Numbered from the stretch's first letter, positions 9,672 to 20,361 are shown. The stretch is 64,000 nucleotides of DNA from Henriciella sp. (GCA_021776655.1 JAJFFK010000031.1:1-64000); one strand, 5' to 3'. Program-made: numbers and translations. The notes: generated by a model not told the origin, from the sequence alone.

Positions 9672-10463
9672 TCAACGCGGCAGGCAAAGTGCCCGGTTCT
9701 TGTTGGTTCGAATGAAGTCGACAATCTGCATCACTTCTGCAACCTCCCCAAATGTTTCCGCAGTATCTTCAAGTCGCTCCGTAAACGTGCCTTCTTTGGC
9801 GTAAAGCAGTCGGTAGGCCGCGCGCAAATCGTGTATGGTTTTCCGGCTGAACCCACGTCGCTTCAGACCAACCACATTCAAGCCTGCCAGGTGCGCGTGG
9901 TTGCCTACGACTGATCCAAACGGAATAACATCGGACACAAGAATTGACCCACCGCCAACAAATGCATGCTCGCCGATCCGGCAAAACTGGTGCACCGCAA
10001 CTGCACCGCCCATCCAGACATTATCGCCAACTGTAACGTGCCCACCAATATGGGTGTTGTTGGCGATCACACATTTATCGTCAATCTGGCAATCGTGTGC
10101 GGCATGCGTGTGCGCCATGAACAGGCAGTCAGTGCCTATTCTTGTCATGCCACCATGCTCTGGTGAGCCAGTATGAAGGGTTACGTGCTCTCGCAAGATC
10201 GTGCGTGCGCCGACCTCCAAACGAGAATCCGGGTTGGCCTTATAGCCAAGGACCTGCGGCGGACCACCAATCACTGCGCCAGGATAGACCTCGACGTTTT
10301 CGTGCAAGATGGAGTGGCCAGTCACCATCGCCTTTGGATGAATGGTTACACCATCACCCAGCTGTACGAATGACGCCACATGCGCGTAAGCACCTACCGA
10401 AACCCCTTGGCCCAACTCAGCACCGTCTTCAACAATCGCCGTGGAATGTATGTCTACACTCAT
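9672..10463 (-). CDS. lpxA: UDP-N-acetylglucosamine acyltransferase
   Basis: MSVDIHSTAIVEDGAELGQGVSVGAYAHV..., hexapeptide repeats; ATGA overlap with lpxD stop. Confidence 0.95.
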   Translation of the reverse strand: MSVDIHSTAIVEDGAELGQGVSVGAYAHVASFVQLGDGVTIHPKAMVTGHSILHENVEVYPGAVIGGPPQVLGYKANPDSRLEVGARTILREHVTLHTGSPEHGGMTRIGTDCLFMAHTHAAHDCQIDDKCVIANNTHIGGHVTVGDNVWMGGAVAVHQFCRIGEHAFVGGGSILVSDVIPFGSVVGNHAHLAGLNVVGLKRRGFSRKTIHDLRAAYRLLYAKEGTFTERLEDTAETFGEVAEVMQIVDFIRTNKNRALCLPR

Positions 10464-11470
10464 TCCGAGCGCTTTTTCTTTGGTGCAACCTGTTTTTTCA
10501 ACCATGCAACTTCACGCAAGTATTGCCGCATTGGCTTTGCGGGCGTTCCTCCCCACGCTTCATCGCGAGGAATGTTCCGAAAGATGCCTGTAGACGCCGC
10601 TAATGTGGCCCCTTCTCCAATATCAACATGATCCGCTATTCCAACGCGCCCGCCCATTTGAACGCTATCTCCCACCGTCACTGACCCGGAAATACCGCCA
10701 AAGCTCGCTATCAGAACATTTTGGCCAAGAATAACATTATGTCCAATCTGGCAGAGATTATCGATCTTGGTGCGTTCTCCAATCATCGTGTCCGCAAAAG
10801 CGCCGCGATCGATACACGTGTTTGCTCCAACCAGAACATGATCCTGGATAATGACACGCCCCCATTGTGGAATGTTTTCAGCTCCCTCTGGCCCACCAGT
10901 GACACCAAACCCGCTCTCACCTATGCGCGCGCCGGACAATATGGTGACAAAATCGCCGATCAAAGCGCATCGAATGGACGCGTTAGCGCCGACCTTGGTA
11001 TGGCAACCGATCTGGACACCCGGCCCGATAACCGCATTTGGTCCAATCTGAGCATGTTCGCCGATCGCTGCACCAGCACAAACAACCGCACCTGGCGCCA
11101 GTATGGCTGTCTCGTGCACGTCTGGATCGCCGCCCACATCGTCCCATTCACGCAGTTTGTGAAGCACATGCCCAGCTTGGATATGAGCCCAACGCGGCCG
11201 CGAAACAATCAGTGCTGCGACACCCTCTGGCAAGCCGACGGCAGCTGCCTCAGAAACAAAGCAGGCACCAGCCACAGGGCTGATGCTTGCAGCTGTCTTG
11301 GCTGCCGCCCCTTCATGAAAACAGATGTCTCCCCGTCCTGCGGAATTGGCGGGGGCAACACTGTCAATCTGGGCACCGGCATCGCCTGAGAACACCGCCC
11401 CGGTCAATTTCGCTAACGCACCGAGGGTCGTGGCACCCAAAGGCTCAAAGAAGCGGGGATCGACCGGCAT
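10460..11470 (-). CDS. lpxD: UDP-3-O-(3-hydroxyacyl)glucosamine N-acyltransferase
   Basis: Hexapeptide-repeat protein with LpxD N-terminal domain (VAPANSAGRGDICFHEG) and NTCIDRGAFADTMIGERTKIDNLCQIGHNV. Confidence 0.95.
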   Translation of the reverse strand: MPVDPRFFEPLGATTLGALAKLTGAVFSGDAGAQIDSVAPANSAGRGDICFHEGAAAKTAASISPVAGACFVSEAAAVGLPEGVAALIVSRPRWAHIQAGHVLHKLREWDDVGGDPDVHETAILAPGAVVCAGAAIGEHAQIGPNAVIGPGVQIGCHTKVGANASIRCALIGDFVTILSGARIGESGFGVTGGPEGAENIPQWGRVIIQDHVLVGANTCIDRGAFADTMIGERTKIDNLCQIGHNVILGQNVLIASFGGISGSVTVGDSVQMGGRVGIADHVDIGEGATLAASTGIFRNIPRDEAWGGTPAKPMRQYLREVAWLKKQVAPKKKRSE

Positions 11471-11482
11471 AATAACCCAATA

Positions 11483-12097
11483 TTACTGAGCTGGTGGCGC
11501 TGGCTGAACCGGGACCTTCTGGCGCACGACGGTGATCGTAGGAGTTGCAGCATCCATCTTCACGATAACTGCATCGGTCATATCAACACTTTCAGCCGCG
11601 AATGTAACGCCAGCACGATCAATCATGATTTGCGCGCCGCTCTCATCTACAACTGCCTGCAAAACAGGCAAGAGCGCGTTGGAATACTCGTTCCAGGCAA
11701 CCCGCTCTGTCAGGGCGAGGTCTTGAGATGACAGTTGGCGAGCCATCTCGAACTTGCGAACATTGATGGCATAATTAGTGACTTGTGTTTGTAGAGCAGG
11801 ATCAGACTGCGCCGCAGCCAGCAGGGCTTCCGTTGTCGCGCCTTCTGGCATTACGGCAGCAAGCGCGTTGCGTTCGGTTGTCAGAGCATCAGCAGCCGGC
11901 TGCAATTCGCGTGTCATGGCACCTTCGATACCTGAGACTTTTGTTTGAATATCTTGACCAGCCTTGCTATCGCGCCGAACGCGAGCATGGTCGACAACAA
12001 TGACCGCTGTTGCTTGCGCAACGGCAACCGGGGTCGCAACTGCAACTGAACTAAGTCCAATGGCGAGAACTGCCAGAATTGATTTGAATGGGGACAT
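11483..12097 (-). CDS. OmpH/Skp-family periplasmic chaperone
   Basis: Signal peptide, OmpH-like coiled-coil region, position between bamA and lpxD. Confidence 0.8.
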   Translation of the reverse strand: MSPFKSILAVLAIGLSSVAVATPVAVAQATAVIVVDHARVRRDSKAGQDIQTKVSGIEGAMTRELQPAADALTTERNALAAVMPEGATTEALLAAAQSDPALQTQVTNYAINVRKFEMARQLSSQDLALTERVAWNEYSNALLPVLQAVVDESGAQIMIDRAGVTFAAESVDMTDAVIVKMDAATPTITVVRQKVPVQPAPPAQ

Positions 12098-12126
12098 GAG
12101 TAAGCCTCGTATGAGAATAGATTAAG

Positions 12127-14703
12127 TTAAAACCGCGTCTGCGTACTAAAACGGAACGTTTCCGTCCTGTCGTACACTTCCGCCCGAAGAATTTCAGAAA
12201 AGTCGAACCGGATCGGTCCGAACGGCGAATCCCAGCCAATTGATAGGCCCACAGTTGCACGCATAGACAGCGCGTCCTTGATCTGTTGCACTGCAGGCGT
12301 CGCACCGAAGCCGTTGAATCGACCCGGCTGCGTAACAAAGAAAATTGGATCAACAATATCAGCATTATCCAGAATACCTACCGATCCAATCTCTGCGAAG
12401 AAAGCGGTATCGATGCCGTACTCTTCAGGCATGTAATTTGGGAAGGTAAGCTCAGCTGTACCTTGATAATAGGCCTTACCGCCAAGCGCATTCAGCGCTT
12501 TGACATCGATCACATTGCCTTGTGTATCTGCCAAGACATTGACGACGCGGGGTCCAAGACCAGCAACGTCAAAGCCGCGAAAGGTCGAGCCGCCACGAAA
12601 GAAACGGTTATTGATCCGAATACTGTCATCATTACCAAACGGTTCAATATAACCACCAGAAACACGCAGACTGGCGCGGACGCCTTTGAATATCCCCCGA
12701 TATGTGGCTCCAGTAACCTCGGTCCGCAAATACTGCACATCACCGCCAACACCAGCGAGATCCTGGCTTAGTGAGAAGTCAAACCCACCGGTTGGAGTAA
12801 TTGGGTCATTACGCCGATCCCAGTTGAACGAGTAGCCAATGATCGATGCAAGATCAGAGCGCTCGCTATCACAAATCGTTGGTCGAAACAGGAAAACCTC
12901 ATTGCATTGGTCAACAATACTTGTCCCAATCGGCAGCGGCGTACGATCTATCGGGATCGCTTGCGTAATCGCCGTATCATCTGAAGGATCATTAGGCGTC
13001 GGTGGGTTATTAAGGTCAACAACCACGTTTTCTGTGGCCAATCCGCCGGTTGAATCCAGAATAACAAGATCCCGGTTGCGCACGTTAATCGTATCAGATT
13101 GCAGACGATAGCGCAGGCTTATTCCAGTATTGTCTGTGATCGGAAATCCAAGCGAAATCCCGCCACCGATGGTTTCGGACTCAAAATCCGAGACATCAAG
13201 AAAGTTCGAACGCGAGGAGAACAAGTCGAACCCAGCAGACAGGTTACGCCCTAAGAATCGTGGTTCGCGGAACCGAAAATCAATCAGTTGCTGACGGTCG
13301 GACGCAGAAATACGGGCAATAATCGATTGCCCTCGGCCACGCAAATTGCGCTGCGATATGCTGAGATCGATCAGAAACGAATCAACCGAGGAAAAACCTG
13401 CAGCTGCCGACAATTCGCCAGTGGCTTGTTCTTCAACCGCAATCTCCACGATCGTACGGTCTGGCTTCGAACCGGGCGTTTCTGTAATTGTCACATCCTT
13501 AAAGAAGCCAAGTGCCCGTGCACGGTTTCGCGATCGATCAAGCAAAACGCGGTTAAAGGCATCGCCCTCAGAAACCCGTAATTCGCGACGAATAACCTGG
13601 TCGAGCGTACTGGTATTCCCAACAATATTGATCCGCTCAATATAAACCCGAGGCCCCTCATCCAACGCGAAAATAACATTGACTTTCTGGGTTACTGGAT
13701 CGGCATCAAGCTGTGGGGTCACATCAACAAAGGCATAACCAGCAATCCCGGCCGCAAAGGTTAGCGTATCAATGGTGCTTTCGATCAGGTCGCCACGAAA
13801 CAGATCACCGTCCTTGAAAGACACAACACGTCGAAGCGCCGTGCCATCGAGCTTGTCGAGGGCGGTTTCAACTTTGACCTCGCCAAAGCTGTACTGTTCG
13901 CCCTCATCGATCGTGTAGGTGACGTAAAAGTCCTCGCGATCCGGTGTCAGGTCGGCGACAGCAGAGATGACGCGGAAATCGTAATAACCCTTATTTTGAT
14001 AATATTGACGCAGCAATTCACGGTCAAATTCAAGTCGGCTAGGGTCATAATTGTCATTCGAACTAAAGAACCGCCACCAGCGCGACTGCTTGGTGACGAC
14101 CTCAGAACGAAGACGCCGGTCAGAGAAAATTTCATTGCCGATAAAATTGATCGCCCGCACCCCCGTCACGGGACCTTCGACAACCACGAAGACCAGATCG
14201 ACGCGGTTTTGATCAAGCGGCTTGTATTGCGGTTCAACGGTCGCTGAGAACCGTCCTGACTTTCTGTACAGATCGAGGATACGCTGAACATCAGCTTGAA
14301 CGCGCGCTGCAGTAAAAATACCGCGCGGGGATGCCTGGACCTCCTCGCGCATTTTGTCATCATCAATGGCCTTGTTGCCCTCGAACAAGACCCGATTGAT
14401 GATCGGGTTTTCGACCAGGCGAACGATCAGGTCTGATCCGGATTTATCAAATGACGCATCCGCAAAAAGGCCCGTCGCGAAAAGCGTTTTCAGAGACAGG
14501 TCAATTCTGTCCGGATCAAACACATCGCCTGGTTCGACCAGCAAATAAGACAAAACCGTGCGGTCCTCAATGCGCTGATTACCTTCTACTTTAATGCTTC
14601 GGATCGTTTCGCCGGACTGCGCATACGCAGCCGGTGTGGCGCTCCCCCAGATGGCGACCACACACGTCATCGCCATAAAGGCAGCAGCAAATACACTACG
14701 CAT
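12127..14703 (-). CDS. bamA: Outer membrane protein assembly factor BamA
   Basis: Signal peptide, POTRA repeats (IRSIKVEGNQRIEDRTVLSYL), C-terminal barrel ending in F; start set at MRSVFAAAF (14703). Confidence 0.95.
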   Translation of the reverse strand: MRSVFAAAFMAMTCVVAIWGSATPAAYAQSGETIRSIKVEGNQRIEDRTVLSYLLVEPGDVFDPDRIDLSLKTLFATGLFADASFDKSGSDLIVRLVENPIINRVLFEGNKAIDDDKMREEVQASPRGIFTAARVQADVQRILDLYRKSGRFSATVEPQYKPLDQNRVDLVFVVVEGPVTGVRAINFIGNEIFSDRRLRSEVVTKQSRWWRFFSSNDNYDPSRLEFDRELLRQYYQNKGYYDFRVISAVADLTPDREDFYVTYTIDEGEQYSFGEVKVETALDKLDGTALRRVVSFKDGDLFRGDLIESTIDTLTFAAGIAGYAFVDVTPQLDADPVTQKVNVIFALDEGPRVYIERINIVGNTSTLDQVIRRELRVSEGDAFNRVLLDRSRNRARALGFFKDVTITETPGSKPDRTIVEIAVEEQATGELSAAAGFSSVDSFLIDLSISQRNLRGRGQSIIARISASDRQQLIDFRFREPRFLGRNLSAGFDLFSSRSNFLDVSDFESETIGGGISLGFPITDNTGISLRYRLQSDTINVRNRDLVILDSTGGLATENVVVDLNNPPTPNDPSDDTAITQAIPIDRTPLPIGTSIVDQCNEVFLFRPTICDSERSDLASIIGYSFNWDRRNDPITPTGGFDFSLSQDLAGVGGDVQYLRTEVTGATYRGIFKGVRASLRVSGGYIEPFGNDDSIRINNRFFRGGSTFRGFDVAGLGPRVVNVLADTQGNVIDVKALNALGGKAYYQGTAELTFPNYMPEEYGIDTAFFAEIGSVGILDNADIVDPIFFVTQPGRFNGFGATPAVQQIKDALSMRATVGLSIGWDSPFGPIRFDFSEILRAEVYDRTETFRFSTQTRF

Positions 14704-14734
14704 CAAACTCTCGATCCTCCCTTGCAAGCCGCTA

Positions 14735-15943
14735 TCAGCCTGCTGACCTGTTGAACAGGCCAGTTTCCAAAATGTCACCCCAAGTGATGAAAACAAACAT
14801 CGTCAATAACAGACCTAGGCCCGCCATCAATGCCACTTCCTGCACCTTTTCAGGCATCACCTTTCCGGTCACTGCTTCATAGGCGTTAAACACCAGATGT
14901 CCGCCATCCAAAACAGGCAATGGCAGTAGATTGAAGAAGCCAATACCGATTGAGACAGCCGCACAAATGCCAATTATGTTCCAGAACAGCGACGATAGTC
15001 TGATTTTAATGGGGACATCAGTTCTTTCCATCGTCAGCGTCACCAATCGCCGACCAGCATCTCCGATACCAACCGGTCCGGTTAGCGTGTTCAGCGGCTC
15101 CTTACCGGTCACAATTCGCGATAGCATCGACGTTGTCATGACCAGAACTTCACCGGTTCTAGTCACCCCCATACCTAGCGCTTCCACAGGATTAAGAGAC
15201 CTATGAGTGGTTGAGTCCCGTAAACGACTATAACTGATGCCAATTGTCCCTTGTGGGACCGATTGACCGATTTGGTTGTCGCGCACCCTGCGCGTAGGGG
15301 TCACCGTCAACTCAACCAATTCGCCACTGCGCTCCATAACCATTGGCAACGCAACACCGGTCGCATAGACAATTGCCAGTGTAATGTCGGCTTCAGACTG
15401 AACCGGTTTCCCGTCAATCTCGACGAAAATATCGCCAACCTCCATGCCCGCGACGATCGCTGGATCCCCTTCAGCCAAACCGACCACGGTCAGTCTTGTT
15501 TTTGTTACGCCGTTGAACCCAAACAACAAAGCGAACAAAACAATAGACAAAGCAAAGTTCGCGGCGGGGCCTGCTATCGATACGATTGACCGGCCACCAA
15601 CGCTGATTTGCGGATACGGCTTGCCGACCGGCCCGGCCTCGACCTTACCCGCATCACCAGGCAATTGACTCTCGCCAACAAATTTCACGAACCCACCGAG
15701 CGGAATCCAATTGATGCGCCAGCGTGTGCCGCGCTTATCAGTACGCTGATAAATTGGCCGCCCGAAACCGATAGAAAACGATTCCACCGCCGCTCCGAAC
15801 ATGCGTCCTGCGAAATAGTGTCCAAGCTCGTGGATGACGACGACAATGCCAAGCATGAAAACCAGACTCAGCAGAAAGATTGGACCTTGGGTCAGTATAT
15901 CAGCCAATTCAAACTCCTGTTCAGTGATTACGTGCTTCAGCAA
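14735..15943 (-). CDS. rseP: RIP metalloprotease RseP (site-2 protease)
   Basis: VVVIHELGHYFAGRMFG zinc motif, PDZ domain, NLLPLPVLDGGHLVF. Confidence 0.93.
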   Translation of the reverse strand: MLKHVITEQEFELADILTQGPIFLLSLVFMLGIVVVIHELGHYFAGRMFGAAVESFSIGFGRPIYQRTDKRGTRWRINWIPLGGFVKFVGESQLPGDAGKVEAGPVGKPYPQISVGGRSIVSIAGPAANFALSIVLFALLFGFNGVTKTRLTVVGLAEGDPAIVAGMEVGDIFVEIDGKPVQSEADITLAIVYATGVALPMVMERSGELVELTVTPTRRVRDNQIGQSVPQGTIGISYSRLRDSTTHRSLNPVEALGMGVTRTGEVLVMTTSMLSRIVTGKEPLNTLTGPVGIGDAGRRLVTLTMERTDVPIKIRLSSLFWNIIGICAAVSIGIGFFNLLPLPVLDGGHLVFNAYEAVTGKVMPEKVQEVALMAGLGLLLTMFVFITWGDILETGLFNRSAG

Positions 15944-17117
15944 GAAGTGCGCCTGTTATGGCTGTCGCTTCTGCTTCCATCATCATAATCGCCTCTAAAC
16001 TATCACACGCTTGACTGGCCATCGGTCCAGATACAAATCGATCCAGAGCCGCTTCGACAACCCAGCTTATGTCGAGGAAACGACATTGGCCTGTGAGAAA
16101 CGCAGTTACAGCGCCTTCATTAGCGCAATTTAATACTGTTGGCGCGCCGCAACCAAGCTGCAACGCCTGTCGACAAAGCCCAATCGCGGGAAACCGAACC
16201 GGGTCCAATGCCTCAAAATCCAGCTGCGCCAGCGTAACAAGATCGAGCCTTGCGACGGATGTGGATAAGCGTCTATCAGGCCACGTCAGCGCGTGCGCAA
16301 TCGGTGTACGCATATCAGGTTCACCCATTTGGGCCAGCACCGATCCATCGCGATAAGAGACCAGAGAATGGATAATTGATTGGGGGTGAACCACAACATC
16401 TATCTGGTCTTCCGGTACATCAAACAAGTAAGCTGCCTCGATCAGTTCCAACCCTTTATTGAACAAAGTTGCACTGTCGATTGAAATCTTCGGGCCCATG
16501 TCCCAGCGCGGATGCGCAAGCGCCATTTTAGGCGTGGCGGTTTGCATGACCTCTAGTGAAGTTTGCCGAAACGGCCCGCCGGATGCGGTAAGAATCAGTT
16601 TTTCCACATCACCGCGACGCTCCATGACCTGAAACATCGCATTATGCTCAGAATCCGTGGGCACAATCGCAGCGTTATGCTGTTTGGCCCGCTGGTTGAG
16701 CAGCGGGCCAGCACAGACCATGCTTTCCTTGTTCGCCAGCGCGATGGAATTTCCGGCCTCAACAGCTGCCAAGGTCGATGGCAAGCCAACAATTCCAACA
16801 ATCGCAGCTAACACCCGGTCTACCGGTCGTTGCGCCGCTTCAATAACCGCACTCGGCCCGCTGGCGGTTTCAATCCCGGTTCCAGACAGAAGGCCAGCCA
16901 GTTCTGAACCTTTGCTATCATCCGCGATGACGGCTAACCGCGCCCGATATTGCTTGGCTTGGCGGGCCAATGCCACGACATCACGACCAGCGACCAGCGC
17001 TTCAATCTGGAAGGCCGGTGTCTCACTCTGGGCATTGGCGTGTTCAACAACCGAGAGCGCTGACGTCCCAATAGATCCAGTTGAGCCCATGATCGAAATA
17101 TTTCGAGGTTGGCTCAT
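15921..17117 (-). CDS. dxr: 1-deoxy-D-xylulose-5-phosphate reductoisomerase
   Basis: NISIMGSTGSIGTSALSVVEHA; ALANKESMVCAGPLL; PTDSEHNAMFQ. Confidence 0.96.
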   Translation of the reverse strand: MSQPRNISIMGSTGSIGTSALSVVEHANAQSETPAFQIEALVAGRDVVALARQAKQYRARLAVIADDSKGSELAGLLSGTGIETASGPSAVIEAAQRPVDRVLAAIVGIVGLPSTLAAVEAGNSIALANKESMVCAGPLLNQRAKQHNAAIVPTDSEHNAMFQVMERRGDVEKLILTASGGPFRQTSLEVMQTATPKMALAHPRWDMGPKISIDSATLFNKGLELIEAAYLFDVPEDQIDVVVHPQSIIHSLVSYRDGSVLAQMGEPDMRTPIAHALTWPDRRLSTSVARLDLVTLAQLDFEALDPVRFPAIGLCRQALQLGCGAPTVLNCANEGAVTAFLTGQCRFLDISWVVEAALDRFVSGPMASQACDSLEAIMMMEAEATAITGALLAEARNH

Positions 17118-17935
17118 TTGATCAATCCCAGCAAAGCCGCGACACCAGGCGCACCGCCAAGGACGGCCACGCCAAACACCGCCGCGACACCCAGGCCATC
17201 AACCCGGTCCATCACACCGCCATGCCCCGGCAACAGGCCGCTAGCATCCTTGACCCCCAACCGGCGTTTGAGAACACTTTCAAACAGATCTCCGAGCTGC
17301 GCCACCACTGAAACCAGGCCACCAGCAGCAATCCAGGCAAGGGCATGGCCGCCGGTGACATACGCAGCAAGCAATCCGAACAGCGCACTGAACAAGGCAC
17401 CACCAATCGCCCCGCTCCACGTCTTTGATGGTGAAGCCCGCGACAAGGACGGACCGCCCAATGTCCGACCCGTGAAAAAGGCAAATGTGTCCGATGTCCA
17501 AACCAGTATCATTAGGATCAGGGCGGCAGTGGCCCCCTCCCAATGTTCCCCCGATTGCAGGATGAACAGCGCAAGAGGCATGCCGGCAATGTAGAATTGT
17601 CCAAACCCAGCCTTCATGCGTTCCCTTGCTAAAGGATGTGCCAGGGCTGCAATCACTGCGCAAATAGCGAGTGTTCCCAAGCCAATCGCAGGACTGAACA
17701 CAAAAACCGCAAGTGTCGGCAAACCCGCCAAGCTCGTCATCACCGTCATCGACGGCGAATTGGTCATCCGCACCCATTCATACGCCATGATCGCAGCAAA
17801 CAAGGCGCATGCGACCGCCAAAACGACGCCGCCTGTCCACACCACAAATACTGCAAATGGAACGAGAAATGCCGCAGATATCGCCCTGAGAGCCAACTCT
17901 TTTCGGCGCGCCACAGTCCAAGTTGTCGCCGTCAT
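17114..17935 (-). CDS. cdsA: Phosphatidate cytidylyltransferase
   Basis: SKTWSGAIGGAL...GDLFESVLKRRLGVKDASGLLPGHGGVMDRVDGL. Confidence 0.94.
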   Translation of the reverse strand: MTATTWTVARRKELALRAISAAFLVPFAVFVVWTGGVVLAVACALFAAIMAYEWVRMTNSPSMTVMTSLAGLPTLAVFVFSPAIGLGTLAICAVIAALAHPLARERMKAGFGQFYIAGMPLALFILQSGEHWEGATAALILMILVWTSDTFAFFTGRTLGGPSLSRASPSKTWSGAIGGALFSALFGLLAAYVTGGHALAWIAAGGLVSVVAQLGDLFESVLKRRLGVKDASGLLPGHGGVMDRVDGLGVAAVFGVAVLGGAPGVAALLGLIK

Positions 17936-17937
17936 GA

Positions 17938-18702
17938 TCAGGCCGACCCAGTGGCCAAGCCACCAAACCGTCTTTCGCGTCCCTGGAATTCCTCAATCGC
18001 TTGCTGCAAATGCTCGCCTCGAAAATCAGGCCATAGAACATCCATGAAAATCAATTCCGAATAGGCCGATTGCCAGATCAGGAAATTACTCAGCCGCGAC
18101 TCTCCAGACGTCCGGATAACCAGATCAGGATCAGGAATTCCGGCTGTGTCCAGATAGGTCGCGAACACATCTTCATCCAAAGTTGACGGATCGACGCTCC
18201 CGATTTTGATGGCGATCGCTAATTGCCTGGCTGCCCGCATGATTTCTTCACGGCCGCCATAGTTGAACGCGATGCAGAGGTTGAACTTGGTGTTGTCCTT
18301 TGTTCGTTCCTCAGCTTGATCGACCAGCGCCTGTACATCCTTGGGTAAGCCATCGCGCGTTCCGAGCACCCGGATCCGAACCCCTTCGCGCGCCAGTTGC
18401 CCCAAATCACGCTTCACATAAGCTTTTAGAAGGCCAAAAAGCGCATTCACCTCTGATACCGGTCGGTGCCAGTTCTCCGTCGAAAACGAGAAAACGGTCA
18501 AATATGAGAGACCCAATTCTTGCGCGGCTTCAACCGTCTTGCGCAAGGCCTCGACCCCGCGCTCATGTCCAACCGCGCGGGGCAGACCACGTGCCGACGC
18601 CCACCGCCCGTTACCATCCATAATGATCGCAACATGTTTCGGTGTCGCCGGTCGTTCCTGACCACCGGATCCCGATTGGGAGGCAGGCGAGACAGAACTC
18701 AA
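17938..18702 (-). CDS. uppS: Isoprenyl transferase (undecaprenyl pyrophosphate synthase)
   Basis: [56 protein letters not shown]. Confidence 0.96.
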   Translation of the reverse strand: MSSVSPASQSGSGGQERPATPKHVAIIMDGNGRWASARGLPRAVGHERGVEALRKTVEAAQELGLSYLTVFSFSTENWHRPVSEVNALFGLLKAYVKRDLGQLAREGVRIRVLGTRDGLPKDVQALVDQAEERTKDNTKFNLCIAFNYGGREEIMRAARQLAIAIKIGSVDPSTLDEDVFATYLDTAGIPDPDLVIRTSGESRLSNFLIWQSAYSELIFMDVLWPDFRGEHLQQAIEEFQGRERRFGGLATGSA

Positions 18703-19253
18703 ACTTGCATAATCTCCGCGTCTTTAGCCTTCAATGTATCGTCGACAAGCTTGACGAATGTGTCGGTGAGTTTCTGCACCTCATCGGACTTTGAATGCAA
18801 TTGATCTTCATTGATCTCATTATCCTTTTCCATTTTCTTGATCGCATCCATGCCATCACGGCGAACATTGCGAACCGCGACACGAGCAGATTCGGCGTAT
18901 TTGCCAGCAACTTTCGTCAACTCGACGCGTCGTTCCTCGTTCAGCGGCGGAATCGGAATACGCAGATTCTGACCATCGACCACGGGGTTCAACCCAAGTC
19001 CGGCTTCTCGGATCGCCTTGTCGGCAGCAGCAACAATGGTTTTGTCCCAGATACTCACCGCGAGCATGCGCGAATCCATCACCGAAACCGAGCCAACCTG
19101 GCTCATTGGAACCGATGCGCCATAGGCCATGACTTGAACCGTATCGAGCAAATTGATTGAGGCACGGCCCGTGCGCAACCCAACCAGTTCCGACTGCAAC
19201 GCTGAAATCGCGCCTTCCATGCGTCGTTCAATATCCTTTTTATCATAACTCAT
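18699..19253 (-). CDS. frr: Ribosome recycling factor
   Basis: [53 protein letters not shown]. Confidence 0.97.
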   Translation of the reverse strand: MSYDKKDIERRMEGAISALQSELVGLRTGRASINLLDTVQVMAYGASVPMSQVGSVSVMDSRMLAVSIWDKTIVAAADKAIREAGLGLNPVVDGQNLRIPIPPLNEERRVELTKVAGKYAESARVAVRNVRRDGMDAIKKMEKDNEINEDQLHSKSDEVQKLTDTFVKLVDDTLKAKDAEIMQV

Positions 19254-19263
19254 TGGTCAATCC

Positions 19264-20004
19264 TCAATTACCCGAAATTACGGTACTGTTGCCTCGTCCC
19301 ATCAGGACGTCTTGCAAAGCGCCCTTATTGTGTAGGGAGAAAATGACGATCGGTATATTCGTTTCGCGCATCAGGCTGACCGCCGTTGCATCCATCACTC
19401 TCAGATTTCGCTCTAGCACATCCTGGTAGGTCAGTCTGTCATATCGCGTCGCATCAGGGTTGGTTTTCGGATCGGCGGAATAAACGCCGTCCACCTGCGT
19501 GCCCTTTAACATGGCATCACAATGCATCTCGGCTGCACGTAGGGCGGCGCCAGTGTCCGTCGTAAAATAGGGGTTACCCGTTCCGGCAGCGAAAATGACG
19601 ATCCGACCTTTCTCCATATGCCGGATCGCACGGCGACGTATGAAGGGTTCACAAATTTCATCCATTCTCACACCGGACTGAACCCGGGTTTGAATGCCAA
19701 TCGTCTCGAGCGCGCTTTGCATCGCCAAAGCATTCATGATCGTCGCCATCATGCCCATCGAATCGGCTTGGCTTCGCTCCATCCCAGTCGCGGCGCCCGC
19801 CAGTCCTCGAAAAATATTACCGCCGCCAATCACCAGACATATTTCAACGCCCAGTTCCTGGGCTGCGGCGATCTCTTCTGCGAAATTCAAACAGGTCGGC
19901 ATGTCGATGCCATACTCGCCATCGCCAACGAGTGCCTCACCTGAGATTTTCAGAAGAACACGCTGAAATCTCGGCTCACCGGCAGTTTCCGATTCGGTCG
20001 GCAT
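19264..20004 (-). CDS. pyrH: UMP kinase
   Basis: [58 protein letters not shown]. Confidence 0.97.
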   Translation of the reverse strand: MPTESETAGEPRFQRVLLKISGEALVGDGEYGIDMPTCLNFAEEIAAAQELGVEICLVIGGGNIFRGLAGAATGMERSQADSMGMMATIMNALAMQSALETIGIQTRVQSGVRMDEICEPFIRRRAIRHMEKGRIVIFAAGTGNPYFTTDTGAALRAAEMHCDAMLKGTQVDGVYSADPKTNPDATRYDRLTYQDVLERNLRVMDATAVSLMRETNIPIVIFSLHNKGALQDVLMGRGNSTVISGN

Positions 20005-20035
20005 TCGACGTCTCCCCTATATCTCACACCCGCAT

Positions 20036-20074
20036 AAAAGATTCCCGGCCACCTGTCATGGGGTAGCCGGGAAT
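20036..20074 (-). terminator. Rho-independent terminator of the rpsB-tsf transcription unit
   Basis: Minus strand ATTCCCGGC...GCCGGGAAT 9-bp perfect stem followed by CTTTTATG; located between tsf (upstream) and pyrH. Confidence 0.6.
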
Positions 20075-20097
20075 ATTAGACATATAAAAGAGACTTA

Positions 20098-20128
20098 GGG
20101 TCAGGACCTATTAATCTCACCACTTTGG
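20098..20128 (+). repeat. Left terminal inverted repeat (31 bp)
   Basis: Perfect inverted match to 20331-20361. Confidence 0.95.
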
Positions 20129-20330
20129 CGCTGTCCTGACGCGGTGCTGATTAGGAAGAGACTTGCAGGAATGGCTAGCCCTTTCAAAAGTCTCTGACGA
20201 CAGGCAGCACCGCGTCAGGGCAGCGTCCCGCAGGGATCGCTTCATCTGGTCCACTGACAGCGTTGGAAAGCCTTGAAAGTAAACATACTTCCTGCGGCTC
20301 TCCGCCTTGTCAGCAAACCAGATGAAACGA

Positions 20331-20361
20331 CCAAAGTGGTGAGATTAATAGGTCCTGACCC
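20331..20361 (-). repeat. Right terminal inverted repeat (31 bp)
   Basis: Perfect inverted match to 20098-20128. Confidence 0.95.

Larger units (their letters stand above)
20098..20361. mobile_element. 264-bp non-coding MITE-like element with 31-bp perfect terminal inverted repeats, inserted at TA in the tsf stop codon
   Basis: GGGTCAGGACCTATTAATCTCACCACTTTGG at 20098-20128 and its exact reverse complement at 20331-20361; flanking TA on both sides (20096-20097, 20362-20363); two internal hairpin arms; no ORF of at least 60 aa in the element. Confidence 0.85.
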
